This document shows positions 1 through 7,562 of a DNA stretch of 64,000 bases, in pieces. This stretch comes from Cryobacterium sp. PH31-L1 (GTDB lineage Bacteria > Actinomycetota > Actinomycetes > Actinomycetales > Microbacteriaceae): positions 434,001 through 498,000 of the forward strand of contig NZ_JASISM010000001.1 of assembly GCF_030063145.1 (NCBI RefSeq). Reading direction: 5' to 3'. Both the position numbers and the translations under genes were made by a program. The stretch's first letter is position 1, and each line of letters starts with the position of its first letter. The notes below the pieces were generated by a model. That model searched no databases and was not told the origin of the DNA. It was given only the letters and a program-made list of their open reading frames with translations.

Positions 1-608
1 ATGTCAGCTCCAGAACTATTGAGCGCGACCTCTCAGCGTTGCAACAGTCCGGGGTGCCGATCTGGGCAGAACCTGGCCGGACCGGTGGGTACTGCCTCGA
101 TCCCGCACACACGCTCGCGCCGCTGGGCTTCACCGTCGACGAGGCGCTTGCGGTCACGATCTCGCTCGGGATGTTGGCCACCAGTCCTTTCCGCGATGCG
201 GCGACGTCCGCGCTGCGGAAAGTGGTGGCCGTGATGGATGATCGCAGCCTGGGCGAGACCGCAGACCTCGCTACCCGCATCCACTTGCTCGAAGACGGCC
301 CCGCAGTAGAGATGCCACCGGCACTCACCGGCGCTCTCCGAACCAGGAATGTACTCCAAATCGGTTATCGGGACCGCGCTGGGATCGAGACTTCCCGGGA
401 GATCGAGCCTCTTGGCTACGTGGGCAAAGGACGTGACTGGTATCTGATTGCGTGGTGTCGGCTCCGTCACGACATACGTGCGTTCAAGGGCGAACGGATC
501 AGCACGGCGGTGTCGACCGGTGAACGATCACCGCAGCGACCGTTCCACATAGAGGACCTCGACATTCCGCGTGGCGAATTGCGAACCGTGAGCACCGGTA
601 TGCCCTAA
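1..608 (+). CDS. WYL-domain transcriptional regulator (5' end outside window)
   Basis: C-terminal part of a YafY-type HTH-WYL regulator; the reading frame is open from base 3 to a TAA, so the start lies left of the window. The first visible residues (TIERDLSALQQSGVPIW, then GRTGGY) are the end of the N-terminal HTH-11 domain and its wing. The middle and C-terminal part (IGYRDRAG, then DWYLIAWC and IRAFKGERI) is the WYL ligand-sensing domain, with the W-Y-L signature intact. Family members are DNA-binding repressors or activators that sense nucleic-acid-derived or other ligands; the target here cannot be told. It is followed by a VOC protein on the same strand, which may be its target, but that is inference. 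Confidence 0.85.
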   Translation, partial: VSSRTIERDLSALQQSGVPIWAEPGRTGGYCLDPAHTLAPLGFTVDEALAVTISLGMLATSPFRDAATSALRKVVAVMDDRSLGETADLATRIHLLEDGPAVEMPPALTGALRTRNVLQIGYRDRAGIETSREIEPLGYVGKGRDWYLIAWCRLRHDIRAFKGERISTAVSTGERSPQRPFHIEDLDIPRGELRTVSTGMP

Positions 609-690
609 CGCTAAACACCGACAGGACGGTGTCGCCAGGCAGTGGCAGGATGGTGGTGTCGAGCCAGCGGGGCCGGCTGAAGGGAACACC

Positions 691-1065
691 ATGGAATTTG
701 CATCCATCCGAATTATCACCAGTGACGTCGACCGACTTACCCACTTCTACGAGGTTGTTACGGCCACAACCGCAGCGCGACCGGCGCCCACCTTCGCCGA
801 AATACGAACTGGAACCACTGTCCTCGCGATTGCCAGCACCGCGACGGTCGCGACGCTCGGAAAGCACGCCCCTACCCCAAGCGCCAACAACTCGGTGATC
901 ATTGAATTTCTTGTCACCGACGTAGACTCGGAGTTCGCTCGACTCCGAGACGCGCTCGAAGCTATTGTGCTCGAGCCGACAACCATGCCGTGGGGGAACA
1001 GATCGACACTGTTCCGCGACCCCGACGGTAACCTCGTCAACCTCTTCTCACGACCTGAAAGTTGA
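691..1065 (+). CDS. VOC (glyoxalase/bleomycin-resistance) family protein
   Basis: A 124-residue single-module vicinal-oxygen-chelate protein. It has the two beta-alpha-beta-beta-beta repeats: the first starts at FASIRIITSDVDRLTHFYE, the second at VIIEFLVTDVDSEFARL, and it ends with the typical FRDPDGNLVNLF. Members bind a metal ion and act as lyases, dioxygenases or drug-binding proteins, usually as dimers. The exact substrate cannot be assigned. A GAAGGGA ribosome site precedes the ATG. It lies 82 bp after the WYL regulator on the same strand. Confidence 0.8.
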   Translation: MEFASIRIITSDVDRLTHFYEVVTATTAARPAPTFAEIRTGTTVLAIASTATVATLGKHAPTPSANNSVIIEFLVTDVDSEFARLRDALEAIVLEPTTMPWGNRSTLFRDPDGNLVNLFSRPES

Positions 1066-1221
1066 ACACAACGTTTCAGCTAGCACGGCCAAGTAGCTCG
1101 CGTGGCCCTCACTACCTTATTGCGTGCTGTGACCGGGACGGCTAACCATGAAACGACCGCACCTCGTCGCCCACGCGGTCACGGGCATGGGCAGCCGAGG
1201 ACCGTTAGCTAAGGTGAAGGC

Positions 1222-1557
1222 ATGTCGGTTGCCTTCTGGATCTGCGCCTCTCTGACGCTCAGCAGCTCTCTAGTGAGCGGCGGGTACGCTGTGAGCGGCT
1301 TGCGCGACGCAACCCGTGAGTCTCGCGTTCCGTCAATGTATGCGTTGGCAAGAAGCGTGGCGCTTATCGTCGTCGCTGTAGTCGGCCTATCCAGTTCCTC
1401 GATAGCCTTCGCAGCCGCCGCAGCGCTGGCCATGGTTCTGGTCCAGGGGTTCGATGCCGTGATCGGTGGTGCGATCTCCGATCGTGTCAAGACCCTCGGG
1501 CCTGCGATCACGGCGTTGGCCAACGCCGCCGCCCTCATCTGGATGCTCACGTCCTGA
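1222..1557 (+). CDS. Small four-helix membrane protein (DUF4267-like)
   Basis: A 111-residue protein that is almost entirely hydrophobic, with about four membrane segments (near residues 3-20, 40-57, 59-80 and 92-108) and short Arg/Asp-containing loops. It resembles DUF4267-type integral membrane proteins of unknown role, but that match is from general appearance only. A good ribosome site (AAGGTGAAGG) precedes the ATG. It converges with the following minus-strand gene. Confidence 0.6.
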   Translation: MSVAFWICASLTLSSSLVSGGYAVSGLRDATRESRVPSMYALARSVALIVVAVVGLSSSSIAFAAAAALAMVLVQGFDAVIGGAISDRVKTLGPAITALANAAALIWMLTS

Positions 1558-1648
1558 CTCATAGCACTTCGCCTGGAGAACAGCGCTCGAGGGTCATAAA
1601 CACCATCAATTCAGGCTCCGCGCGCACCTGAAATTGTGCCCGCTGAAC

Positions 1649-1665
1649 GTTCCCGTAGCGGGAAC
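1649..1665. terminator. Hairpin between convergent genes
   Basis: GTTCCCG-TAG-CGGGAAC is a perfect 7-bp inverted repeat with a 3-nt loop. It lies between two convergent genes and may end transcription from either side, although there is no T-run. A looser inverted repeat (CAATTCAGG and CCTGAAATTG, 1607-1636) precedes it. Confidence 0.4.
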
Positions 1666-1695
1666 TCTACCTAGAGCCAGGGGATCGCAGGAGAC

Positions 1696-2352
1696 CTAGG
1701 AGGCCCACTCCTCGGCGACGATCTGCATCGATGCTGAGGCACGGTATGCCTCGATGTCGGCGGCGGCGAGAATGGCGCTGATCAGTTCTTCGGTTCCTGA
1801 GACATAGACGCTTGCGCCGTAGAGGTCGTTCCCGACGGCCCAGACACCATCCGCGGGTATCCACCACTGGGCACTTCTTCCGCCGGCCACCCCCTCGAAG
1901 GGTTCCGCGCCGTCGGCGAGGTCGCCGGAGAGAACGTGCATGCGACGCTCGGGCATGAGCATGATGCTTGCTGCCTTTCGCAGGTCCGCGCGCAGGTCGG
2001 CGTATCCTTCCCAGACAAGGAAGAAACACTCGGTGGGTGTGGCGGTGTGGTCGCGGAGAAGGCGGGCGAGCGTTGCTGCCACGGCGGGTTCGATGGTCCC
2101 GACTCTGACATCTACGTCCGGCTCGTCGTCGAGAAGGTCGGCCCACTTCGACGTTGCGTCCACCTCAGACTGCTCCGCAGCAAAGGTCCGCCAGGGAAGG
2201 GGGCGACCGTTGTCGTCACGCATGGGGTTCATGACGCGCGCATAGGAAACGTGCCCACGAGGCAGGTAGTCACCCACGGTCAGCGATCCGCCTTGGAGAG
2301 ATGGCAGCTCAGCGATGACGTGCGGGACGGTGCTCATCGGATGCAATGCCAT
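1696..2352 (-). CDS. Conserved hypothetical actinobacterial protein
   Basis: A 218-residue soluble protein without signal peptide or membrane segment. The N-terminal part contains WRTFAAEQ and WADLLDDEP; the C-terminal part contains GGRSAQWWIPADGVWAVGND and YVSGTEEL. The W-P-A-D-x-x-W-x-V-x-x-D stretch resembles uncharacterised actinobacterial proteins that I cannot tie to a function. The codon bias matches a real gene, and the competing open frames inside it on other frames are shadows. The start at MALHPMS could instead be the internal Met at residue 6. Confidence 0.55.
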   Translation of the reverse strand: MALHPMSTVPHVIAELPSLQGGSLTVGDYLPRGHVSYARVMNPMRDDNGRPLPWRTFAAEQSEVDATSKWADLLDDEPDVDVRVGTIEPAVAATLARLLRDHTATPTECFFLVWEGYADLRADLRKAASIMLMPERRMHVLSGDLADGAEPFEGVAGGRSAQWWIPADGVWAVGNDLYGASVYVSGTEELISAILAAADIEAYRASASMQIVAEEWAS

Positions 2353-2468
2353 CTCTGCACCCTATCGAGTAATCGAGGTCAGCCCGATGACGATATGTCG
2401 GAGACCTGCGCGCCGCCCCACGCCAGCGCGGCGGGGAGATCTTCGACAGTCTGAGTTGATTCAGCGGA

Positions 2469-2615
2469 TTAGAATCCGCGCAGTATCCCCTTCTTCGCCT
2501 TGATCGCTATTTTCTCGGTCACGATCTTTGCGTCGCCCATAAGCCCGGTCGGGCCGCCACGGTAGGAGAACCGGAAGTTGTTTCGTACCGCACGAGGTTC
2601 GTCTTGCGGGATCAC
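2469..2615 (-). CDS. Possible 48-codon small ORF directly after the toxin stop
   Basis: The GTG codon follows the TAA of the RelE-type toxin without a gap and in the same frame, and the ORF runs 48 codons to a TAA. The product is basic and ends with KIVTEKIAIKAKKGILRGF; an aromatic-rich stretch (NNFRFSYRGG) precedes it. I recognise no family. It could be a translationally coupled small protein, a 3' extension of the toxin cut off by the stop codon, or the remnant of a larger gene. Its A/T-ending codons (ATA, AAA, CAA) differ from the host genes. Confidence 0.3.
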   Translation of the reverse strand: MIPQDEPRAVRNNFRFSYRGGPTGLMGDAKIVTEKIAIKAKKGILRGF

Positions 2616-2879
2616 TTATCGGGATTCGTAAATCTCGCGTCGATGTCCGAGTCGGAGGATCAGCACGATTAACAGGTCGTCGTGAATCTCGTAAATGATG
2701 CGGTAGTCACCCGTTCGGACCCGCCATTCGCCAGAGCCTCCAACGAGTTGGATTGCTTTGGGTGGCCGCGGATCGTCTGCCAAGAGGTCGATCGCTGCTT
2801 GAACTCTCCGGCGGACCTGTGGATCGAACTTGCGCAGTTGCCGTTCAGCGGCTGGTGCGATCTTCACCGAGTAAGTCAT
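2616..2879 (-). CDS. RelE/ParE-family toxin
   Basis: An 87-residue basic protein with the RelE/ParE fold: TYSVKIAPAAERQLRKF at the start, the central LADDPRP and WRVRTGDYRIIYEI, and the C-terminal LRLGHRREIYE. RelE-type toxins cleave mRNA in the ribosome; the conserved Arg and Tyr residues of that branch (R in WRVR, Y in DYRI, RR-x-x-Y at the end) are present. The start is set by a 4-bp ATGA overlap with the antitoxin gene, and a longer start 33 bp upstream is unlikely. It forms a toxin-antitoxin operon with the Phd-type antitoxin. Confidence 0.85.
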   Translation of the reverse strand: MTYSVKIAPAAERQLRKFDPQVRRRVQAAIDLLADDPRPPKAIQLVGGSGEWRVRTGDYRIIYEIHDDLLIVLILRLGHRREIYESR

Positions 2880-3151
2880 ACGAGGCCGAGGTCTGTTTTC
2901 ACCTGTTCCCAAGGAGTCGGTTCGCTTTTCGTGCGACGCATCTCTTCACGGGATTCCTCAGCGGCACGAATATCGGCCATGTCTTCGGCCAGTTCAATGA
3001 GACGCTCCAAATCGTCGGCGTCGATAACAGCCGCAACTCGCCGCCCGCGGCGAGACAAGAAGACCGGCTCGTGCTCGGTATGAGCGCGGTCGATGATGGA
3101 TGCGAGCTGGTCGCGTGCATCAGAGACGCTGACGGGGACCGTGGTGTACAT
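2876..3151 (-). CDS. Phd/YefM-family antitoxin
   Basis: A 91-residue protein. The N-terminal Phd/YefM DNA-binding domain reads VSVSDARDQLASIIDRA, followed by PVFLSRRGRRVAAVIDADDLERL. The charged C-terminal tail (about residues 55-91) is the expected toxin-wrapping region. The gene precedes and overlaps the RelE-type toxin (ATGA), the classic order in which the antitoxin both neutralises the toxin and represses the operon. Confidence 0.85.
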   Translation of the reverse strand: MYTTVPVSVSDARDQLASIIDRAHTEHEPVFLSRRGRRVAAVIDADDLERLIELAEDMADIRAAEESREEMRRTKSEPTPWEQVKTDLGLV

Positions 3152-3185
3152 GCTTCAAGCGTACGTTCCGTTCCCCAGATGTACA
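3145..3185 (-). promoter_or_regulatory. Candidate autoregulatory operator of the toxin-antitoxin operon
   Basis: TGTACAT overlaps the antitoxin start codon and its perfect inverted copy ATGTACA lies 27 bp further upstream. Phd/YefM antitoxins commonly bind inverted repeats over their own promoter, so this is a plausible site. There is no experimental support. Confidence 0.3.
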
Positions 3186-3223
3186 AGCGATCTTCAAATC
3201 TACAAATGGCCCCTCGCGCAGGC

Positions 3224-3259
3224 TTCTCGTTGCCGGACCAGCAGGCCCGGCAACGAGAA
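3224..3259. repeat. Perfect 13-bp inverted repeat downstream of the recombinase gene
   Basis: TTCTCGTTGCCGG and CCGGCAACGAGAA are separated by 10 bp. The element begins 18 bp after the recombinase stop and lies between it and the toxin-antitoxin promoter. It may be the recombinase terminator (no T-tract is seen) or a recombination-associated site. Confidence 0.5.
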
Positions 3260-3277
3260 AACTGTTGAGGGCCCCGA

Positions 3278-3862
3278 TCAGTGGCCCGATTCGAACTGAC
3301 GTTGAATAGTGCGATAAACGGTCGACCGTGCGACGTTGAAAAGTTCCGCCAGTTCCGCGCTGGAGTGAAGGCCGGCGTTGTGGACTTCGATCAAGTGTTT
3401 CTGTTGCGCCACCGAGAGTTTGGGCTGCTTACCGCGAAGACGCCCTTTCGCTTTGGCCACCTGCATTCCCTCCCGCGTTCTGGCGCGGATCAGATCGAGC
3501 TCGAATTCAGCGACCATTGCCAGGACGTTGAAGAGGAGACGCCCGACCGGGTCGTTCGGATCATGCACCGCTCCGCCGATACTCAGCTTGACGTCTTTGG
3601 CCGTCAGCTCGTCAATGATGTCTTTCGCATCTCTCAGTGAGCGTGCGAGCCTGTCGAGTTTGGCAACGACGAGAGTGTCTCCGGCACGGCAGGCCGCCAG
3701 CGCTTCGCGAAGCCCGGGTCGGGCCCGATTCGTTCCGGTCAGACCGTGATCGGTGTAGATCAGTGACGATCTAACGCCCAGTCGTTCCAAGGCGTTTTGT
3801 TGGGCGGTGAGATCTTGCTCCTCTGTGGAAACGCGAGCGTATCCAATTAGTAATCCATCCAT
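3278..3862 (-). CDS. Serine recombinase (resolvase/invertase family)
   Basis: A 194-residue small serine recombinase. The catalytic serine is in GYARVSTEEQ (Ser12); the conserved arginines follow in LDRLARSLRD and in the long E-helix (MVAEFELDLIRARTREG). The C-terminal helix-turn-helix (SSAELAELFNVARSTVYRTIQ) completes the resolvase/DNA-invertase layout. Such enzymes resolve Tn3-family cointegrates or flip invertible segments. No transposase, Tn3 terminal repeat or clear res/dix site is visible nearby, so this looks like an orphan left from a mobile element. It supports foreign origin of the surrounding region. Confidence 0.9.
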   Translation of the reverse strand: MDGLLIGYARVSTEEQDLTAQQNALERLGVRSSLIYTDHGLTGTNRARPGLREALAACRAGDTLVVAKLDRLARSLRDAKDIIDELTAKDVKLSIGGAVHDPNDPVGRLLFNVLAMVAEFELDLIRARTREGMQVAKAKGRLRGKQPKLSVAQQKHLIEVHNAGLHSSAELAELFNVARSTVYRTIQRQFESGH

Positions 3863-4024
3863 GGCAAAACCATCCCGCTCTGCTGTGAACAGGTCAACAA
3901 CCGTCGCAGTGCCCCCCCTTTTTGGGACGGATCACGGGTGTTACACCGAAATTGTCAGAATAGGCGTGGGGCGCAGCCTGCGTGGTTGATCATGCCCGGG
4001 ATGATTAGTTCTCGTGACGATGGA

Positions 4025-4360
4025 TCACGGTCGGGGATGTACCGAGACCTGTCCGCTGCCCGTGTCCGCATCGCCCATATTGGCGGTGATTTCTCGCAAG
4101 GCTTCTATGTGCGCCCGGTAGGCCTTCCGGCCCTCCATGGTGAGGGCGAGAGAAGTCCGCATGTGGGAATCGATAACGGTCTTTGTGATGTTGACGTAGC
4201 CCGCTTCGCCCAGCGGCTTCACGTGCTTACTGAGAACGGAATCGCTGACACCCAGCAAATCACGGATTATGGAAAAGTCCGCGGTCTCGACGGCCGACAG
4301 CGCGGCCGTTATGCGCAGCCTATTGGGTGCATGGATCACTTCATCGAATACCGCGCGCAT
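4025..4360 (-). CDS. Winged-helix (MarR-like) transcriptional regulator
   Basis: A 111-residue one-domain winged-helix protein: NRLRITAALSAVETADFSIIRDLLGVSDSVLSKHVKPLGEAGYV is the helix-turn-helix and RTSLALTMEGRKAYRAHIEALREI is the wing and last helix. It starts 2 bp after the stop of the membrane-protein gene, so the two are co-transcribed. A clear paralogue, in the same arrangement, lies at 34005-34349. The likely role is a repressor that controls its own membrane-protein operon; signal and wider targets are unknown. A start 45 bp upstream, inside the preceding gene, is less likely. Confidence 0.75.
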   Translation of the reverse strand: MRAVFDEVIHAPNRLRITAALSAVETADFSIIRDLLGVSDSVLSKHVKPLGEAGYVNITKTVIDSHMRTSLALTMEGRKAYRAHIEALREITANMGDADTGSGQVSVHPRP

Positions 4361-4362
4361 CG

Positions 4363-4815
4363 TTAGCTTCCCGCTGCTGTGCGATGAAGATCTCGCTCCC
4401 ACCACCAGGGAACCGCAATCATGACCAGTGGCACTGCAATCGCCAACCCCACCACTGCCCAGAAGAAGTCTGTGTACGTTCCAATGAGGATTCCGGCGAT
4501 CGGGACCAGCACCATAACGCCGACAAGGATCAGTCGCCCTGCAAGATGCTGACCTGGCTGGGCCAGGAGGCGGCGAACTCCAGCACGGTCGAAGAGCCAG
4601 GCCGAAACGATTATGGCAATGAGCGCGAGGACTGCAACGACGAATGACATCTCCTGGGGCAGCAAAACTGCGGCAGTAATCGCGCCACCGGCTAGTCCGA
4701 CGATGGCGATGGATGGCCTGATCGAGCGGGCGCGCCGCCGCATGGCATCTTCTGCTGCTTGAGCGGATGCCAATGCATCGCGTGCGGAGATGGGGACCTG
4801 TTCTTCGTTCTGCAT
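4363..4815 (-). CDS. Membrane protein of a membrane-protein/regulator pair
   Basis: A 150-residue protein with a charged cytoplasmic N-terminal helix (ARDALASAQAAEDAMRRRARS) and about four membrane segments (near residues 35-52, 55-72, 92-113 and 116-136). I do not recognise a catalytic motif. The ATG was chosen because GGAAAG precedes it and because the hydrophilic helix begins there; an upstream ATG adds 13 residues. Followed at 2 bp by the winged-helix regulator. It is shorter than its counterpart at 34346-35197 (283 residues) but shares the same N-terminal layout. Confidence 0.65.
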   Translation of the reverse strand: MQNEEQVPISARDALASAQAAEDAMRRRARSIRPSIAIVGLAGGAITAAVLLPQEMSFVVAVLALIAIIVSAWLFDRAGVRRLLAQPGQHLAGRLILVGVMVLVPIAGILIGTYTDFFWAVVGLAIAVPLVMIAVPWWWERDLHRTAAGS

Positions 4816-4824
4816 CGTGACATC

Positions 4825-4838
4825 ACTTTCCACTTTCC
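4825..4838 (-). promoter_or_regulatory. Tandem ACTTTCC half-sites upstream of the membrane-protein/regulator operon
   Basis: Two direct copies of ACTTTCC abut each other 10-23 bp upstream of the membrane-protein start. The same heptamer forms both arms of the perfect palindrome upstream of the paralogous operon (35270-35287). Shared use suggests binding by the winged-helix regulators, but this is inference. Confidence 0.4.
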
Positions 4839-5220
4839 GCAACGGATAGCGCACTGCGGGATCAGAGTCTCGATGGTCTCACGCACCTTGTGCTTCACCA
4901 TTGATTCCTGATGGGCCCGACGATTAACGTCCTGTAGTGCCCGTGGAAATTGGCTGTGCGCTCCAAAAGCTTTAGTGTTCCGCGAGGGTTCGATTGCGCG
5001 GCGCCAGCGACCGAATAAAGAGTCCGGCGCGATCTGGTGAGCCGCGCAGCCCCTACGTTGGTAACTTGACTGAACTTGTGCCAGCGACCAAGTCGAACCG
5101 CTTTTCTGACATGGGCGAATGTGGGTACTGACACGAGCAGCACTCCGGATGCGTGACACCGTGGTGTTCAACGGTGTGGCTGGCGACGGATTCCCGGTGT
5201 CCGGGACATACCGGCGCTGA
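4839..5220. other. Stretch of about 380 bp without a recognisable gene
   Basis: No open frame here shows the host codon bias or a recognisable domain. The following methyltransferase pseudogene may have lost its 5' end in this stretch. I see no tRNA or repeat. Confidence 0.4.
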
Positions 5221-5901
5221 GGGGGCGTCGACTACTGGCCCTATGCCGCGAAGATGCGCCGGTACATCGCCGATGGTACCGATCTGGCCGCGGAGGCACG
5301 TTTCGTTGACATGATCTCACCGTGAGACGCCGTCATCCTCGACATCGGGTGCGGTCATGGATCGGCTGTCGCGGCACTTCGCGGTCGGGGACACCGTGCG
5401 GTCGGCATCGACCCGACGCCCGAGATCCTTGCGGTGGCCCTCGAGTGCTTCGACCCGGACTGGTTTCGCGCCGTCGCGGTGGAGCACCTTCCGGATGAAC
5501 TGGCCGCCATCGACCTGCCCGACCGCTTCGACGTGGTCATGGCGACGGGCAACGTGCCCGCGCTCCTCAGTGACGACACGCTGACCGGGGCCTTCTTGCC
5601 GATAGCAAAGCTTCTGTGCCCCGGCGGTTTGCTCGTCATCGGGACTACCACGGCCGCGCGCGGTGGCCCCGAAGCGCAACTAGTTGCTGCCGCAGCATGT
5701 GGCCTCACCCTTATCCACCGATTCGCCGATTGGCACCTCAGTGTCCCGAGCGACGAATTGCCGTGGAGCGTCACGGTATTCCAAACGCCGGGCACGGGTG
5801 ACCCGGTCGACACCCCGGACGGGATCTTCGTCCTGCAACAGGGGTCCGGTCCTGCGGTACTAACGGCTTCGTTGCACACGATCGAGCAGGAGCGACCCTG
5901 A
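5221..5901 (+). pseudogene. Class I SAM-dependent methyltransferase, interrupted by TGA
   Basis: One frame encodes a typical small class I methyltransferase: an N-terminal part (YWPYAAKMRRYIADGTDLAAEARFVDMISP), motif I (VILDIGCGHG), the acidic end of beta-2 (VGIDP), a later motif (FDVVMATGNVPALL) and a C-terminal WHLSVPSDELPWSVTVFQ. The frame is broken by a TGA at 5323-5325 exactly between the N-terminal helix and motif I; relatives carry Arg or Gly there, so a CGA-to-TGA change would explain it. No usable start codon lies between the TGA and motif I. The 5' start is also missing: another in-frame TGA ends at 5220. The gene is most likely inactive. Confidence 0.7.
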
Positions 5902-5989
5902 ACTGGATTATCCTTGCCACACAGCCGGATAGGGGACAATCGTCCGACGACAAACCGCGACCGCCACTGCTCCCTAAAAAGGAAACTCG

Positions 5990-6382
5990 ATGACCCTACC
6001 CGACGCCGTTCTCGACCTGCTACGCAAACCAAGTCCATGCTTTTTCTCCACCATCATGGCCGATGGTTCCCCGCAGGTGACCGAAACGTGGGTTGATACC
6101 GACGGCGAGCACATCATCATCAACACAGTCGTCGGGTTCGTGAAAGTGCGAAACGTCGAGCGCGACCCGCGCGTAGCAGTAGCGATACAAGACCCCGAGA
6201 ATCCGTTTCGGTACATCCAGGTGCGTGGCAAAGTGGTGACCATGACGACAGACGGCGGCTCGGAGAGCATCGAGGCGCTGTCGCAGAAATACACCGGACG
6301 ACCCTACCCCTGGTATGGCGGGCGCGATCAGCAACGCGTCATTCTCACGATCGAGGCGGAAAGCATCAGCGGACAGGGATAG
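5990..6382 (+). CDS. PPOX-class (FMN/F420-binding split-barrel) protein
   Basis: A 130-residue split beta-barrel protein of the pyridoxamine-5'-phosphate-oxidase-like class, often annotated as F420-dependent: FFSTIMADGSPQVTETWVDTDGEHIIINT, then KVRNVERDPRVAVAIQDPENPFRYIQVRG, then YPWYGGRDQQRVILTIE near the C-terminus. These proteins bind F420 or a flavin and reduce small substrates; this branch is typical of actinobacteria. The substrate is unknown. An AAAAAGGAAA ribosome site lies 5-14 bp before the ATG. It stands between two broken genes and looks intact itself. Confidence 0.85.
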   Translation: MTLPDAVLDLLRKPSPCFFSTIMADGSPQVTETWVDTDGEHIIINTVVGFVKVRNVERDPRVAVAIQDPENPFRYIQVRGKVVTMTTDGGSESIEALSQKYTGRPYPWYGGRDQQRVILTIEAESISGQG

Positions 6383-6410
6383 CCGGTACAGACCGGGCAC
6401 GCGTCTGCGC

Positions 6411-7334
6411 TTATGGTCTTCTCGCGGCTCGGTCGCAGTTCAGACGGGCAGCCCAAGTTGATTTTCTGACCGGTGAGCTGACCTGTAGCCTCCGTTCATG
6501 GCTGTTTCTCCGGACCGGATCGAACACCGCCGCGGTATCGATAGTGAGCTGCTCGACCTTCTCCACGAACAAAGCACGGGGTGATTCGGTTTCGGATGCT
6601 TCTGCGACGCGGGACACCATGCGCGCGATGACGGATTCGCTGGCGGAGCTGGTGACCTGCACGGTTAGCGCACCGGTGCCGTTCACGGTGCCGGAGAGCA
6701 CCGTTTGGCCGGCTTCGCGCCGGACGGGCACGGATTCGCCGGTCATGGCGGCCTGGTCGACTTCGCTGGTGCCATCGACGACGATGCCGTCCGCGCCGAT
6801 CCGTTCACCGGGACGCACCAGAATGAGGTCACCGACCGTGAGATCGGCGGTGTCGACGACGATGAGGTCGTCCCCGGTTGCCGACCGCATCAGGCGGGTG
6901 GCCTGTTCGGGGGCGAGGGAGAGAAGGCTGCTGACCGAATCGGCGGTTCGCTGGGTGACGAGGGCTTCGATCGCCCCGCTCGTAGCAAAGATAACGATCA
7001 GGAGAGCGCCGTCAAAAACCTGTCCAATGGATCCTGCGGCGATGGCGGCGACGATCATCAAGAGATCGACGTCGAGTACCCGTCCCCGCAAAGCGGCAAG
7101 GCCGGCCTGAGCCGGTTCCCACCCGCCGGCCAGGTAGCAAGCGAGGTAGATCGTCCACCACACGGGTGCGGGGGCACCCGCGAGTTGCAGCGGCCACGCG
7201 ATCAGGAACAGCACCAGCGCGAGGGCCGCCCAGCGAACCTCGGGTAGGCGCGCTCCGGTGCGAAAGTTCTACGGCGGTTTCGCCAGGACGCGCCCGCCCG
7301 ACCTGATGGGGGCATCCGTCAATGTGACCGTCAT
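6411..7334 (-). pseudogene. Heavy-metal P-type ATPase (CadA/ZntA-like), N-terminal remnant
   Basis: From the ATG that overlaps the ArsR-remnant stop (ATGA), the frame reads 21 codons, hits TAG at 7269-7271, and continues in the same frame with typical P1B-ATPase sequence: membrane segments, the actuator motif DQAAMTGESVPV, and ARMVSRVAEASETESPRALFVEKVEQ. Similarity stops near 6550; the phosphorylation motif DKTGT, the nucleotide-binding domain and the last membrane segments are absent. The remaining codons to the stop look random. So the gene carries both a nonsense codon (CAG-to-TAG would explain it) and a 3' truncation and cannot make a working cadmium/zinc/lead exporter. A GTG at 7214 could restart a short product, but without catalytic core. 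Confidence 0.8.
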
Positions 7335-7546
7335 GAGTGGACCGCTTCGACGGGTGTGGTGGGTAGATCGCCGTGGTGGTGGCGGGGGGTGCCTCCGAGG
7401 CTGTGTTCGGCCTGGAAGATTGCATCGCGCACGAGCAGCGCGGCGTGCTCATTTTCCAAACGATAGAAGATGCGCGTTCCTTCATGTCGGGTGGCAGAGA
7501 TAGTCTCCGTCAGCCCGGTGAGACCTCCTTGCCGGCGTCTGGGTAT
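7331..7546 (-). pseudogene. ArsR-family metalloregulator, C-terminal remnant
   Basis: The frame GLTETISATRHEGTRIFYRL is the end of an ArsR/SmtB winged helix, followed by ENEHAALLVRDAIFQAEH and a His-rich tail (RHHHGD). The N-terminal half including the recognition helix is missing; upstream sequence runs straight into the DUF1232 gene. The TGA overlaps the start of the P-type ATPase remnant (ATGA), the usual cadC-cadA arrangement. This indicates a decayed metal-resistance operon. Confidence 0.65.
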
Positions 7547-7562
7547 TGCGTTCCACCTGAAG

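Noticed and set aside
3900..4024. Possible res site or Tn3-type terminal repeat upstream of the recombinase gene (around TTGTCAGAATAGGC)
   Set aside because: I could not find a dyad of the right size or a partner terminal repeat, so it is not supported.
5152..5220. Short ORF (22 codons) in frame before the methyltransferase pseudogene as its true N-terminus
   Set aside because: The peptide shows no similarity to methyltransferase N-termini and a second TGA separates it from the domain; a chance frame is more likely.
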